A stretch of 64,000 bases of DNA from Methylocystis sp. B8 (GTDB lineage Bacteria > Pseudomonadota > Alphaproteobacteria > Rhizobiales > Beijerinckiaceae): contig NZ_VBTZ01000001.1 in the NCBI RefSeq assembly GCF_005771425.1, positions 682,001 to 746,000 on the forward strand, written 5' to 3'. The notes beneath the pieces were generated by a model. The model was not told the origin of the DNA. It ran no database searches and worked only from the letters and a program-made list of their open reading frames with translations. The translations under genes were made by a program, and so were the position numbers. Positions 33,179-43,098 of the stretch are shown in pieces. Each line of letters opens with the position of its first letter. Within the stretch, counting starts at the first letter, position 1.

Positions 33179-34519
33179 ATGCGACTTTCCCGCTATTTCC
33201 TGCCCATTATTCGCGAGACGCCGAAAGAGGCGGAGATCGTCTCGCATCGGCTGATGCTGCGGGCGGGCATGATCCGACAGGAGACGGCTGGCATTTACGC
33301 CTGGCTCCCGCTCGGGCTGCGCGTGCTGAACAAGATCAACGCGATCATCCGCGAGGAGCAGACCCGCGCCGGCGCCATCGAATGTCTGATGCCGACCATC
33401 CAGCCCGCCGATCTGTGGCGCGAGTCGGGCCGCTATGACGCCTATGGCAAGGAAATGCTGCGCATCGCCGACCGCCATGAGCGGGAGATGCTCTACGGCC
33501 CCACCAATGAGGAGATGATCACCGAGATCTTCCGGGCCTATGTGCGCTCATACAAGGATCTGCCGCTCAATCTCTTTCATATCCAATGGAAGTTCAGGGA
33601 TGAGGTGCGGCCGCGTTTCGGCGTCATGCGCTCACGCGAGTTCTTGATGAAGGACGCCTATTCCTTCGATCTCACGCCGGAAGCCGGCCGCCACTCCTAT
33701 AACAAGATGTTCGTCGCCTATCTGCGCACCTTCGCGCGCATGGGCCTGACCGCCATTCCGATGGAGGCGGAATCCGGTCCGATCGGCGGCAACAGCCATG
33801 AGTTCATCATTCTCGCTTCAACAGGCGAGAGCGAGGTTTTCTGCCACAAAGATTTCCTCTCTTTCGCGCCGCCGCCAGCGTCCACCGATTTCGACGATGC
33901 GGCGGGGCTGCAGGCGGTCGTGGACAAATGGACCAGCCGTTACGCGGCGACGAGCGAGATGCATGACGCGGCTGCTTTCGCCGCCGTCCCCGAGGAAGCG
34001 CGGCTCGCGGCTCGCGGCATCGAAGTCGGCCATATTTTCTACTTCGGGACCAAATATTCCGAGCCAATGAAGGCCGTGGTCAACGGTCCGGACGGCAAGG
34101 AGGTCGTCGTGCAAATGGGCTCCTATGGCATTGGGCCGTCGCGCCTCGCCGCCGCCATCATCGAGGCGAGCCACGACGATGACGGCGTCATCTGGCCCGA
34201 GTCGGTCGCGCCCTTCCATGTCGGCGTCGCCGATCTGAAAGTCGGCGATCAGGCGACCGGCAAGGTCTGCGCCGAGCTCGTCGAGCAGCTCGAGAACGCG
34301 GGACTGGACGTTCTGCATGACGACCGCGACGAACGCCCGGGCGCGAAATTCGCGACGCTCGATCTCATCGGCCTGCCCTGGCAGGTTCTAGTCGGACCAA
34401 AAGGCCTCGCCGAGGGGAGGGTGGAGGTGAAGCAGCGCCGCACCGGAGAGCGCGAACTGCTTGCGCCGCAGGACGCTGTCACCCGCATTGTTGCAGCCAT
34501 AAGACCGGAGCAGGCATGA
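33179..34519 (+). CDS. proS: Prolyl-tRNA synthetase
   Basis: A 446-residue class II synthetase of the short alphaproteobacterial type. It starts [19 protein letters not shown]. Class II motifs: the [19 protein letters not shown] region, [33 protein letters not shown] (motif 2), and [14 protein letters not shown] (motif 3). The anticodon-binding domain is at the C-terminus ([15 protein letters not shown]). There is no editing insertion, as expected for this type. It overlaps the following lolC/E gene by 4 nt, forming one operon. Confidence 0.96.
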   Translation: MRLSRYFLPIIRETPKEAEIVSHRLMLRAGMIRQETAGIYAWLPLGLRVLNKINAIIREEQTRAGAIECLMPTIQPADLWRESGRYDAYGKEMLRIADRHEREMLYGPTNEEMITEIFRAYVRSYKDLPLNLFHIQWKFRDEVRPRFGVMRSREFLMKDAYSFDLTPEAGRHSYNKMFVAYLRTFARMGLTAIPMEAESGPIGGNSHEFIILASTGESEVFCHKDFLSFAPPPASTDFDDAAGLQAVVDKWTSRYAATSEMHDAAAFAAVPEEARLAARGIEVGHIFYFGTKYSEPMKAVVNGPDGKEVVVQMGSYGIGPSRLAAAIIEASHDDDGVIWPESVAPFHVGVADLKVGDQATGKVCAELVEQLENAGLDVLHDDRDERPGAKFATLDLIGLPWQVLVGPKGLAEGRVEVKQRRTGERELLAPQDAVTRIVAAIRPEQA

Positions 34520-35796
34520 CCGATGCGGCGCGGCCGGCGAGGAGCGCCGGCGCTTTTTCCGCTTTCGAGCGGACGGTGGCGCTACGTTACTTGCGCGCCC
34601 GTCGCGCTGACGGCTTCGTGTCGGTCATCGCCGGCTTTTCTTTTCTCGGCATCATGCTCGGCGTCGCGACTCTCATCGTCGTCACCTCGGTGATGAACGG
34701 ATTTCATCGCGAGCTGATGGACAAGATCATCGGCGTCAATGGCCACGCCTTTCTTCAAGCGGTGGAAACTCCTTTCACCGATTGGGATCAGGTGTCCGCA
34801 AAGACCGCGAAGCTGCCGGGCGTTCGGCTCGCAATTCCCATGGTCGAAGGCGCGGCCGGCATATCGACTCAGTTCGGCCAATCGGGCGTGCTTGTGCGCG
34901 GCGTGCGCGAGAAAGACCTGACGCGGCTGCCCGGCGTGGCGAACAACGTCAAAAGCGGCGCGCTTGCGGGATTCGACAAGGCGGGCGGCGTCGCCATCGG
35001 CCAGCGTCTGGCCGAAACGCTGGGCGTCGGCGTCGGCGACCCGGTTAGTCTGCTTGTCGCCAAGGGCGTGCAGACGCCGTTCGGCGTCGCGCCGCGGATC
35101 AAGGCCTACAAGGTCGTCGCCATCTTCTCGATCGGCATGTCCGAGTTCGATAATGTCTTCGTCTATATGCCGCTCTCCGAGGCGCAGCTCTTTTTCAATA
35201 AGGACAATGAAGCGACCGTCGTCGAAGCTTTTGTCTCAGACCCCGAAAAGATGGATGATTTCCGCATCAACGTCGAAAAGGCGATTGAGCGGCCGCTCAT
35301 CGTCACCGACTGGCGCCAGCGTAACAAGACTTTTTTCGACACGCTGCAGGTCGAGAAAAACATCCTCTTCATCATTTTGGCGCTGATCGTCGTGGTTGCG
35401 GCCTTCAACATCATCTCCGGCCTGACGATGCTCGTGAAGGATAAAACTCAGGACATCGCCATATTGCGCACCATGGGCGCGACGCGAGGCGCAGTGCTTC
35501 GCGTCTTCCTGATCATCGGCGCCTCGATTGGCGTTGTCGGCACGCTGGCCGGATTTGCGCTTGGTTTGGCGCTGGCAAAAAATCTCGACGCCATTCGTGT
35601 TTGGGTCAACAAGCTCTTCGACGCGAATCTCTTTCCTGCTGAGTTCTACTTTCTCTCGCGGCTTCCCGCGATCGTCGACCCGCGTGAGGTGACGGCGATC
35701 GTGGCGATGACTCTGGCGCTCGCCATTCTCGCCTCGATCTATCCAGCTTGGAAAGCCGCTTCGCTCGATCCGATCGAAGCGCTGCGGCACGAGTAA
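34516..35796 (+). CDS. lolC: Lipoprotein-releasing ABC transporter permease (fused LolC/LolE)
   Basis: A 426-residue inner-membrane protein with four transmembrane segments: one near residues 30-55 ([21 protein letters not shown]), three near the C-terminus, and a large periplasmic MacB-like domain between. [18 protein letters not shown] at the N-terminus and [15 protein letters not shown] near the third helix are family signatures. Alphaproteobacteria use a single LolC/E permease. It moves outer-membrane lipoproteins from the inner membrane to LolA, with LolD encoded directly downstream (5-nt gap). Confidence 0.94.
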   Translation: MTDAARPARSAGAFSAFERTVALRYLRARRADGFVSVIAGFSFLGIMLGVATLIVVTSVMNGFHRELMDKIIGVNGHAFLQAVETPFTDWDQVSAKTAKLPGVRLAIPMVEGAAGISTQFGQSGVLVRGVREKDLTRLPGVANNVKSGALAGFDKAGGVAIGQRLAETLGVGVGDPVSLLVAKGVQTPFGVAPRIKAYKVVAIFSIGMSEFDNVFVYMPLSEAQLFFNKDNEATVVEAFVSDPEKMDDFRINVEKAIERPLIVTDWRQRNKTFFDTLQVEKNILFIILALIVVVAAFNIISGLTMLVKDKTQDIAILRTMGATRGAVLRVFLIIGASIGVVGTLAGFALGLALAKNLDAIRVWVNKLFDANLFPAEFYFLSRLPAIVDPREVTAIVAMTLALAILASIYPAWKAASLDPIEALRHE

Positions 35797-35801
35797 TCGC
35801 G

Positions 35802-36485
35802 ATGAATGCGGCCGTTCTCGAACTGCGAAACATTGCACGCCACTATCGCGAGGGTGAGGCGCGGCTCGACATCCTCCTCGAGGTCAATTTGTCGATCTAC
35901 CCCGGCGAGACGGTTGCGCTGATCGCGCCGTCGGGCGCCGGAAAGTCGACGCTGCTTCATATCGCCGGGCTGTTGGAGCGTCAGGACGGCGGCGAAGTGC
36001 TGATCAAGAATGCGCCGACGTCGCGCATGTCGGACGCTGAGCGGACGCGGCTGCGGCGCGCGACCATCGGCTTTATCTACCAGTTCCATCATCTGCTGCC
36101 AGAGTTCTCGGCGCTCGAGAATGTGGCGCTGCCGCAAATGATCAATGGCCTCAACAGGAACGAAGCGCGCTTAAGGGCGCAGCAACTGCTGGATTACTTG
36201 CGGCTCGGGCCGCGCGCGTCGCACCGACCTTCAGAGCTTTCCGGCGGCGAACAGCAGCGCGTGGCGATCGCGCGCGCGGTCGCCAACGCGCCGCATCTGC
36301 TGCTCGCCGATGAGCCGACCGGCAATCTCGATCCGCGCACGGCGGAGCATGTTTTCGGAACTTTGTTGGCGCTTGCGCGCAGCACCGGACTCGCTGCGCT
36401 CATCGCGACTCATAATCTTGAGCTCGCGAAACAGATGGACCGCCGCGTAACCCTACGCGACGGTCGAATTGAGCCTTTGAGCTGA
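35802..36485 (+). CDS. lolD: Lipoprotein-releasing ABC transporter ATP-binding protein
   Basis: A 227-residue ABC ATPase. Walker [11 protein letters not shown]-loop region [16 protein letters not shown] (the FQ-H-L-P-EF-A-EN pattern typical of LolD), signature [16 protein letters not shown], Walker [12 protein letters not shown], and H-loop ATHN. The ATG at 35802 follows the permease stop by 5 nt; a longer reading from 35748 lies inside the permease gene and was rejected. Confidence 0.95.
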   Translation: MNAAVLELRNIARHYREGEARLDILLEVNLSIYPGETVALIAPSGAGKSTLLHIAGLLERQDGGEVLIKNAPTSRMSDAERTRLRRATIGFIYQFHHLLPEFSALENVALPQMINGLNRNEARLRAQQLLDYLRLGPRASHRPSELSGGEQQRVAIARAVANAPHLLLADEPTGNLDPRTAEHVFGTLLALARSTGLAALIATHNLELAKQMDRRVTLRDGRIEPLS

Positions 36486-36492
36486 AGTGAGC

Positions 36493-37062
36493 TTAAGCCT
36501 TCGGCTTCTTGTCCATGAACTGCTTCTTGTACCAGAGGCCGAAGCCGACGGCCGCCAGAGCCGCGAAGAACACCGCGATCGTTATTTCCCTGGACTGTGT
36601 CAGACCAACCGAAAAGGGGAAGCGCGCAATATATTCCTTCGTGCCGTCATCGCTCTTCGCCTTAACGAGGCCAATGAACTTGCCTTCCTGCGGAAAGACG
36701 TGCTCGAAAGTAAGCGTGCCGGTTTTATACTTCTTGGGTGGCGAGTAATACTCAGTATTGGCCTCGACATTCTCGTTATCGTCCTTCTGACCAATGTCGC
36801 GGATAACGCGCATCTCGAGGTTCATGTCGCGCAACTCGTCCTGTTGCGCGTCGAGCGTGATGATGGTGGGGCCGGCGTCGGGAATATCGTCGCAAAACTG
36901 CTCGCGCGACTTTTGGGGCTGATAACCGGTGAACGTCATCGTGTCCGGGCCGATTTTCATCAAGCACTGGCCCTGATTGACGCCGACGTCGCCATGGGCG
37001 TGCGCTTGCGTGACCCAGCCGGCCGCCGCCACCAGCACTGCGGCCAAAAATCGAATGATCAT
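36493..37062 (-). CDS. Secreted, C-terminally membrane-anchored protein of unknown function
   Basis: A 189-residue protein with an N-terminal signal peptide ending around AHAHG, a soluble extracytoplasmic domain, and a C-terminal membrane helix (about 158-178: ITIAVFFAALAAVGFGLWY) with a basic tail. The domain starts HGDVGVNQGQCLMKIGPDTMTF and has two cysteines (in QGQC and REQFCDD); the middle reads as beta-strands (TLTFEHVFPQEGKFIGLV). Proteins of this build occur in methane and ammonia oxidisers, but no function is assigned here. Confidence 0.75.
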   Translation of the reverse strand: MIIRFLAAVLVAAAGWVTQAHAHGDVGVNQGQCLMKIGPDTMTFTGYQPQKSREQFCDDIPDAGPTIITLDAQQDELRDMNLEMRVIRDIGQKDDNENVEANTEYYSPPKKYKTGTLTFEHVFPQEGKFIGLVKAKSDDGTKEYIARFPFSVGLTQSREITIAVFFAALAAVGFGLWYKKQFMDKKPKA

Positions 37063-37095
37063 CTGGTTCTCTCCCTTTTGGACCAGCCGCTCTGA

Positions 37096-37416
37096 CTAAG
37101 CGATCTTGTGGGCGTTCGGGTCCGGTTCCGACGCAGCTATGTCTCGCATACTCTCAATGCGAAAGCGAGCTTCGACGACCGGCTCTGGGCTTCCAGCAGA
37201 GCTTGAGTTAATATAAATCAGGACCGCGGCCCTTGTCCCGCGACCATCGGCCACACGCTCTAGAAAAAGTAGCAAGGCCCGGCAATTGTACAATCCCGTC
37301 GCCAGACGATGAATGCTCTTGTCGCGTGACGACAAATTTTTTCGCTCGGGTTGAAAGTGCTGAAATGAACTAATTATCATTGCCTTATAAAAAATCGCGG
37401 CGCGACGATTAAGCAA
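37096..37416 (-). CDS. Possible small protein, weak support
   Basis: A 106-codon frame just upstream of the secreted protein gene. The second half (LATGLYNCRALLLFLERV..., ARFRIESMRDIAA) reads like a helix-strand protein, but the first 30 residues are irregular. The region also holds the likely promoters for the genes on both sides (AT-rich 37320-37480). It is recorded with low confidence. Confidence 0.3.
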   Translation of the reverse strand: MLNRRAAIFYKAMIISSFQHFQPERKNLSSRDKSIHRLATGLYNCRALLLFLERVADGRGTRAAVLIYINSSSAGSPEPVVEARFRIESMRDIAASEPDPNAHKIA

Positions 37417-37493
37417 TCGTTAGCTACCGGGTTGGCGGTCTTAAAATTTCATTTAACTTTGTCCCACCTCCACAAACAAATGGCGGGACGGAC

Positions 37494-38186
37494 ATGTTGA
37501 ACTTCCCTTATCTTCGCGACCAAGCTGAACTTTCTGGGGCCGGCGACGGGCTCTCGACCGTATGGTTGAAGGATCACAAGGCTCTAGTATTGCGCAAGAC
37601 TCGACCAGGTTTTGACGCGCCAACCACCAAGACGATTACTGATATCTTGTCGTCAATCGAGCGAAGCGAACTAAAGGAGCTTCGGTACCTCGTCTACGAT
37701 TTCGCGCATGGGACGCGCGAGGCGCCAAAGCCGGCGGACGGCTTCGGAGAGGTCGCCGCCCTGAATTCTGAGCTGATCGTCGACACGCCGGTCATCACGC
37801 TGGCTTGGGCCCGCGGCCTGATGAGCGGCTCCGACTTCGATTTCGCCATGCATTGCTCGGCGCTCGTGGCGGAAAAGACGGCGCATTTCTCGTTCTCGGG
37901 AGATCCGTCAGACCTCCTGGGCCTTTACGCCGCAGTCGGTCGGACATTGGGGTTCGTCAAGGCCGAGCGTCTCATGGAGAGCAATACGACGCTCACCGCG
38001 GAAGAGGCGCATGATCTACTGATCGTCCGAGACGTCGTCGAGCCGCAGCCGGGAGTCGCCGCAATTGAAAATTACTTGGCGCAATTCGGCCGGCGCTATA
38101 ATGCATCGCACGCGATTTTCCGCGCGCAGCGTATGGTGCAACCTTTGGTTGATAGACGGAGCCTAGCGGCGCTCGAGCGCAACTGA
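37494..38186 (+). CDS. Crotonase-fold protein lacking the catalytic glutamates
   Basis: A 230-residue protein with a crotonase-like order: RYLVYDFAHG, VAALNSELIVDTPVITLAWARGLMSGSDFDFAMHCSALVA, SFSGDPSDLLGLYAAVGRTLG, ERLMESNTTLTAEEAHDL. The position equivalent to the first catalytic Glu of RpfF-type enzymes reads DFDFAM and the second reads SGDPSD, so neither Glu is kept. It may be a regulatory or structural relative of the RpfF-like enzyme at 40503-41417, from which it is separated by the GGDEF-EAL gene. Its 3' end converges on that gene. Confidence 0.7.
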   Translation: MLNFPYLRDQAELSGAGDGLSTVWLKDHKALVLRKTRPGFDAPTTKTITDILSSIERSELKELRYLVYDFAHGTREAPKPADGFGEVAALNSELIVDTPVITLAWARGLMSGSDFDFAMHCSALVAEKTAHFSFSGDPSDLLGLYAAVGRTLGFVKAERLMESNTTLTAEEAHDLLIVRDVVEPQPGVAAIENYLAQFGRRYNASHAIFRAQRMVQPLVDRRSLAALERN

Positions 38187-38198
38187 GCTCTGCATGCC

Positions 38199-40490
38199 TC
38201 ACGCCGCGCTGACGAGGCGCGGCGCATCGCGCCAATAAGCGAGGAGCGGTTTAAGCTCCTCGATTGGCCGCGGTCGCGTGTAGAGATAGCCCTGAATGAG
38301 GAAAATATTTTTGCTCGCCATGAAGGCGAGTTGAGCATCGGTCTCTACGCCTTCGGCGACGAGATCGATAGAGAGATCTTGCGCGAGCGCGGAAATCGCC
38401 GACACGATCGCTTGCGTTTTCGGCGACTCAATCGCCTGTCGCGCGAAGGAGCGATCAATCTTGACCTTCTTGACTGGGAAACGATTGAGATAGCCGAGGC
38501 TGCTATAGCCGGTTCCAAAATCATCGAGTGAGAGACGAACGCCGAGCGCCTCGATCTCGCGAAGTTTGCCTTCGACGTCGTCGGATTCCATGAGCGTCGT
38601 TTCGGTGATTTCGAGCTCCAACCGATCGGGCTCCAATCCTGAATCGCGGAGCGTCTCTGCGACCAGTTCAGCAAGTTCCTTCTGCTGAAATTGTCTTGGC
38701 GCGATATTAACTGCAACGCGGACGTTTGAAGGCCAGGATTTGGCGTCCTTGCATGCCTGCCGAAGCACCCAGGCGCCGATTTCGATAATCATGCCGGTCT
38801 CTTCAGCCACCGGAATGAATTCGCTCGGCGAAATCATGCCTCGGATCGGATGGCGCCATCGTAACAGCGCCTCCAGGGAAACGATGGTCGCCGTTCGGGA
38901 ATCGACGACCGGCTGATAGTAGACGACGAGTTCATTCGCGAGAAAGGCGTGACGCAGTTCAGTGTCGATCTCGCGCTTTCTGGTCAGCGCGTCCTGCATC
39001 TCCTGGGAATACCAGATCGCCTTGCCGCGCCCCCCGGCTTTTGAGCGGTAAAGCGCGAGATCGCTGCATTTGAGCAGGCCACCAGAGGTCTCTGAATCCT
39101 TGGGCGCCGCCGCTATGCCGATGCTTGCGCCGATGTTAATGACATGGTTTTCGACGATATAGGTGCGATGCATCTCGGCTAGTATGGTCGCGGCCAGCGC
39201 ATCGACGTCAGGAAGTTTGTTGCCGGCGCGCAGCAGCACGCAGAACTCGTCGCCGCCGAGCCTTGCCACAACATGCGGATGTGGCACGCAGGCGGCGAGA
39301 CGCGCGCCGACGACCGACAGCAGCTGGTCTCCGATGGAGTGACCCAGCGTGTCATTGACCTCTTTGAATCGATCGAGGTCGATGTTCAGCAGCACGGCGT
39401 GAAATCCGCTTTGCTTGAGTTGAAGCATCTCTTCTTCAAGCGTTTCCTGGAACTGATAGCGATTTGGCAAATTCGTCAGGTCGTCGAAATGCGCCATGCG
39501 CTCAATCTCGCGAAGCGCGCGCTTTTGAATCGTCACGTCCTCGATCACGGTGATGAAGGATCCCGCTTCGGCTCGCTCGCAATGGAATTCGAAGAAGCGC
39601 TCGCCGAGCTTATGCGTGAAGACATTCGCATGCGGCATTGCGACGCGTCGCTTCCACTGCTCAATAAAGATTTCGCTTTCCTGCGACGACAGATCGGCGC
39701 TCCGGCCGATTGCATGCGCAAGCGCTTCGAGACTGATCGGCGTCGTCGCCGCCACAATGCCGAAGAAATCGATCAGGCGCCGATTTACGACTGTGACGGA
39801 CAGGTCGGCGTCGCCCATGCACAGGCCGTGCGTCATGGAGTTCAGAGCCAGACTGAATTTCTGTCGCTGGCGTGAGGCGTCCAAACCGTTGCGCAGCGCC
39901 GATTCCAGATGGCCGTGCAGAAATTTCGTTGTCTTAATCACCGCGAGGGAACCCAGCACCAAAAATGCCGAGAGACCCCAGTACCAAGTGGAAAAACTCC
40001 ATAACACGGTGATGGCCAGCGGCATGGTGGTTCCAAGAACTTGCCAGAAAACGATGTTGGGCCGCGCCGCATTGCGACTCGCGAGAACGCCAGTAACGCC
40101 AGTCATTATTATTACGCCGTAATACGCAATCATTTGATTGTGGTGTTGGTGAAATAGAATAGCGGCAGAAAGGCCGAGCAGCGCCATGAATGAGATTGCG
40201 CCAAATGCGTAGTGACGCTCCCACTCGCGAGCCTGATGGCGCCGAAGGCTAACGGGCGTGCGGTTGTGCATGAAGAGGAGGCGTAAGCGATAGGCTCCGA
40301 TCAAAGACATACACAACACTAATACCAAATAGACTGACTCTCCCGTGGAGAGCCAAGCCACCATGGGAGCCAGCAAGCCGGCAAGGATGCCCATAATGAG
40401 CGTTTCGGAGGTGTCAAAAAGCGTTTCGACAAGGTCCGCATAGATTTCTGCGTCGGAGCAACTTTGAGCGGCGGTATGATCGGCGCACAT
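38199..40490 (-). CDS. Membrane PAS-GGDEF-EAL cyclic-di-GMP enzyme
   Basis: A 763-residue protein. About six hydrophobic segments fill residues 30-215 (LIMGILAGLLAPMVAWLS, LVLVLCMSLIGAY, FGAISFMALLGLSAAILF, YYGVIIMTGVTGVLA, ...). A PAS-like region (about 225-345) follows, then GGDEF (about 350-510) with the intact RLGGDEF active site, and EAL (about 525-760) with SLEALLRW and the catalytic EITET and DDFGTGYSSL motifs. Both activities look possible. It ends only 12 bp from the convergent crotonase-like gene and lies downstream of the rpfF-like gene (12-bp gap, same strand), suggesting a link between a fatty-acid signal and c-di-GMP. Confidence 0.92.
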   Translation of the reverse strand: MCADHTAAQSCSDAEIYADLVETLFDTSETLIMGILAGLLAPMVAWLSTGESVYLVLVLCMSLIGAYRLRLLFMHNRTPVSLRRHQAREWERHYAFGAISFMALLGLSAAILFHQHHNQMIAYYGVIIMTGVTGVLASRNAARPNIVFWQVLGTTMPLAITVLWSFSTWYWGLSAFLVLGSLAVIKTTKFLHGHLESALRNGLDASRQRQKFSLALNSMTHGLCMGDADLSVTVVNRRLIDFFGIVAATTPISLEALAHAIGRSADLSSQESEIFIEQWKRRVAMPHANVFTHKLGERFFEFHCERAEAGSFITVIEDVTIQKRALREIERMAHFDDLTNLPNRYQFQETLEEEMLQLKQSGFHAVLLNIDLDRFKEVNDTLGHSIGDQLLSVVGARLAACVPHPHVVARLGGDEFCVLLRAGNKLPDVDALAATILAEMHRTYIVENHVINIGASIGIAAAPKDSETSGGLLKCSDLALYRSKAGGRGKAIWYSQEMQDALTRKREIDTELRHAFLANELVVYYQPVVDSRTATIVSLEALLRWRHPIRGMISPSEFIPVAEETGMIIEIGAWVLRQACKDAKSWPSNVRVAVNIAPRQFQQKELAELVAETLRDSGLEPDRLELEITETTLMESDDVEGKLREIEALGVRLSLDDFGTGYSSLGYLNRFPVKKVKIDRSFARQAIESPKTQAIVSAISALAQDLSIDLVAEGVETDAQLAFMASKNIFLIQGYLYTRPRPIEELKPLLAYWRDAPRLVSAA

Positions 40491-40502
40491 CGGACCTGAT
40501 CC

Positions 40503-41417
40503 TTAATTGGAGCAGTCTGATGGGGCGTCAGGAGAGCGCATATGTGAAAGACGACGCTGCGCCCGGATCAGCCGCTCCATGTGTCGCAGATCATTGGGAC
40601 CTATACGGCAGGAGGTTTCTGCCCATAAATCCGTAATACGAATTAATTCATCGTAGGTGATGGGGTGCGCGCGCCGACGCGCTTCAGCGATCACGCGCCG
40701 TCGTCGCCAGCTGGTTTCGCCGTTTGCAGCCATCCAAGAGCGCGCGGCTGAGCGGATGTCGCCCGGCGCCGCCAGCGCGTCGACTATTTCGAGGTCATAC
40801 ATCTGCCGTCCCGAATAAGAACGTCCTTCCAGGATGATCCGCTGAGCGAGGGCAGGTCCAACCTTGCGCGACAGCATCGTTACAGCACCCATGCCAGGAA
40901 AAGTGTTAAACATCACTTCGGGTAGGCCAAACATCGCATTTTCTTCGGCGATGATGAAGTCGAACGCCATTGCGGCTTCCATCGCGCCGCCCAGGCACTG
41001 CCCATGCACCGCAGCCAGGGTAACTATCGGCAGATCGAGACTTCGCGAATAGCTATATACAAGATCGACGCAAGCGTGAGCGTAAATACGAAGTTTAGCT
41101 AAATCATTGTTACGAATAGCAGTAGAGAAGCTTTCTAGATCTCCCCCGAGCGAGAATACATCTGCTTTCTTCGATGCCATTACAAGGTAGCGGCACGGCC
41201 AGATTGCGTTCATCTTGGCATGATAAAAGTCACGTAGAGAGTCGCGAAACTGGAGTAACTCTAGTAACATCAAAAGTGTGTAACACTGCGGCGCATCAGT
41301 TCTGTAATTCATCCAGATCGATTGAGTTTCCGCTTGATATTCGATGTCCAGCGTTCCGAACTGCCAATTCGGAAACTCCCCAGGGTCCTTGGGAGGCAAA
41401 GTCTTCAACGCCGACAT
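40503..41417 (-). CDS. RpfF-like DSF (cis-2-unsaturated fatty acid) synthase, crotonase family
   Basis: A 304-residue protein from the ATG at 41417; a TTG at 41432 in frame adds 5. The crotonase fold contains HGQCLGGAMEAAMAFDFIIA and FGLPEVMFNTFPGMGAVTML. The two glutamates (152 and 172, counted from the TTG) have the same 20-residue spacing as the catalytic Glu141/Glu161 of Xanthomonas RpfF, within matching GGxxEAA and LPEVxFNxFPGMGA motifs. It probably makes a diffusible signal from acyl-ACP. The GGDEF-EAL gene follows 12 bp downstream on the same strand. Confidence 0.85.
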   Translation of the reverse strand: MSALKTLPPKDPGEFPNWQFGTLDIEYQAETQSIWMNYRTDAPQCYTLLMLLELLQFRDSLRDFYHAKMNAIWPCRYLVMASKKADVFSLGGDLESFSTAIRNNDLAKLRIYAHACVDLVYSYSRSLDLPIVTLAAVHGQCLGGAMEAAMAFDFIIAEENAMFGLPEVMFNTFPGMGAVTMLSRKVGPALAQRIILEGRSYSGRQMYDLEIVDALAAPGDIRSAARSWMAANGETSWRRRRVIAEARRRAHPITYDELIRITDLWAETSCRIGPNDLRHMERLIRAQRRLSHMRSPDAPSDCSN

Positions 41418-41635
41418 TGTCTTCGACCCCAATTTCTATTTTACAGGGAGATTTCAGCTAGAGGGCCGCTGTAAAGGCAAGCTCAGATGAAGGCTAAATG
41501 TTATTGACGTCCCTCTATATAGGATCGGCGCAACGTTATGCGGGCTATTTTCGCCTTTGATTAAGGCAACGTGCCAGGCAATCGCAAGAACTGCGTCCGG
41601 CCGCAAGAAGTTATTCGCGGTCTATTCAGCTTTCG

Positions 41636-42988
41636 CTATGCGACTTCGAACCAGGTCGCCAAGCCGCCGGCTTCGTGTTCCAGAATATCATCATGGATCG
41701 CCCATTTGCCAGGCGACGCCGCGACGAAAGCGGCGTGTTTGGTTTTCCCAGGCGGAATGATCACGCCGTTGCGCCAATAGGGCTCCCAACCATCGTCAAG
41801 GTCATGCAGCAGCCGCATGCATTGACCGTGAACATGCATCGCCAGCGCGACGTCCGACTTGTTGATGAAGCCCAGCGTCACCGGGGTTCCAGCCGTGACT
41901 TTGAAGAGCGGCGGGCCCTCGTAGGCTTTCGTCGGGCCGCCATTGATCATCCAGGCCGGCCCGGCGCCGCTTTTGCGCGGCTCGATCGCCAGATCGACCT
42001 TTTTGGCGTCGCCAAGCCTGATCTCTGGCGGAAGAGCAGGATTTTCGGGGAGCGACGCTATAGGCGGACGTCTCGAAGCTTTCGGGCCTTTAGCCTCAAC
42101 GATCAAAAGGTCGCGATCTTCGCCATTCGGACCCCGCAGGGTCAGATTGGCCTTTGCGCCCTCAGTCTCCGGCATGTCGAACATCAGTTCGAAGCGCGCG
42201 CCTGGCGCGACCGGGACGCTGCGTTTGATTGGCTCAAAGGCCTCGCACGGTTGGCTGTCGATGGCGATGACGAAAGGCTGCGCGCCCACAACGGACAGGA
42301 CCATGATGCGCGCATTGCTCAGGTTCGCGAGGCGCAACCGCACCCTGGCGCCAGGGGCGAGGCTCTGCGTGGCGGGCGCAGCTTTGCCGTTGACGCAAAG
42401 CAGCGGGCCTAGCCGGCCAATGCCTCGTGCAGCCGCCGGATCGTCGAACCCGCTAACGATCAGACCATTGTCGTCGAGCCGCCAATCGTCGAGCGCGAGA
42501 AGCAGGTCGGCGTCGGTTGGCAGCGGGTTTTGCTCGTCCACGACAAGCAGGCCTTTAAGGCCGCGCCCCATAAGCTCCGGCGTCAAGCCGTAGACACTTG
42601 GCCTATAACAAAAAAGGCCGGGATCAGCGAGCTTGCGGCGATAATCAAAGGAGGCCCCAGGCGCGATCGGCGCCTGCGTCAGCGGCGCGACGCCCTCCAT
42701 CGCATTGTCGCCGCGCAGCCCATGCCAGTGAATGGTCGCTGGCCGGTCGAGCTTGTTCAGGAAGCGCACGGCGAGTTCGTCGCCCTGTTTGTAGCGCAGA
42801 ACAGGTCCGGGCGTGACCCCTTCGAAACCGAGAATGCTCGTCTCAGGGGCGCCGGACAGCCGCGCCTTTCCCGGCCGCGCTTCGATTATGCGCAAGCCGG
42901 CGGAAGGAACCTGTCCAAGCGCAGGCAGCGCCGTCAGGCTGACGGCGACGCCGGAAAGCACGGCGCGGCGAGAGAAAGGCTCTGACAT
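41636..42988 (-). CDS. Multicopper-oxidase-fold protein lacking most copper ligands (SufI/FtsP-like)
   Basis: A 450-residue protein with a Tat-like signal (SRRAVLSG, Arg7-Arg8) and three cupredoxin-like domains. The first His motif is kept (IHWHG, 87-90), but the second, normally YHxH, reads CYRPS (127-131). The C-terminal HCH-x3-H-x4-GM motif is IHDDILEHEAGG, so the type-1 Cys and neighbouring His are gone, and the HxxHxH motif is reduced to AMHVHG. It is probably not an oxidase; FtsP/SufI shows that such proteins can have structural roles. Confidence 0.85.
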   Translation of the reverse strand: MSEPFSRRAVLSGVAVSLTALPALGQVPSAGLRIIEARPGKARLSGAPETSILGFEGVTPGPVLRYKQGDELAVRFLNKLDRPATIHWHGLRGDNAMEGVAPLTQAPIAPGASFDYRRKLADPGLFCYRPSVYGLTPELMGRGLKGLLVVDEQNPLPTDADLLLALDDWRLDDNGLIVSGFDDPAAARGIGRLGPLLCVNGKAAPATQSLAPGARVRLRLANLSNARIMVLSVVGAQPFVIAIDSQPCEAFEPIKRSVPVAPGARFELMFDMPETEGAKANLTLRGPNGEDRDLLIVEAKGPKASRRPPIASLPENPALPPEIRLGDAKKVDLAIEPRKSGAGPAWMINGGPTKAYEGPPLFKVTAGTPVTLGFINKSDVALAMHVHGQCMRLLHDLDDGWEPYWRNGVIIPPGKTKHAAFVAASPGKWAIHDDILEHEAGGLATWFEVA

Positions 42989-43098
42989 CGCGCCTAGCTA
43001 TGGCCCAGAGCAGCCGCTAGGGCAACGACCGGCGCTCAACTCTTCACGGGCGGCTAAGAGAGCGCTAGAACCGCCAAAAACATAAGGAGAGTCGAGAC

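Noticed and set aside
41675..42593. Long forward frames opposite the multicopper-fold gene
   Set aside because: They are shadows of a 450-residue gene with recognisable domains on the reverse strand.
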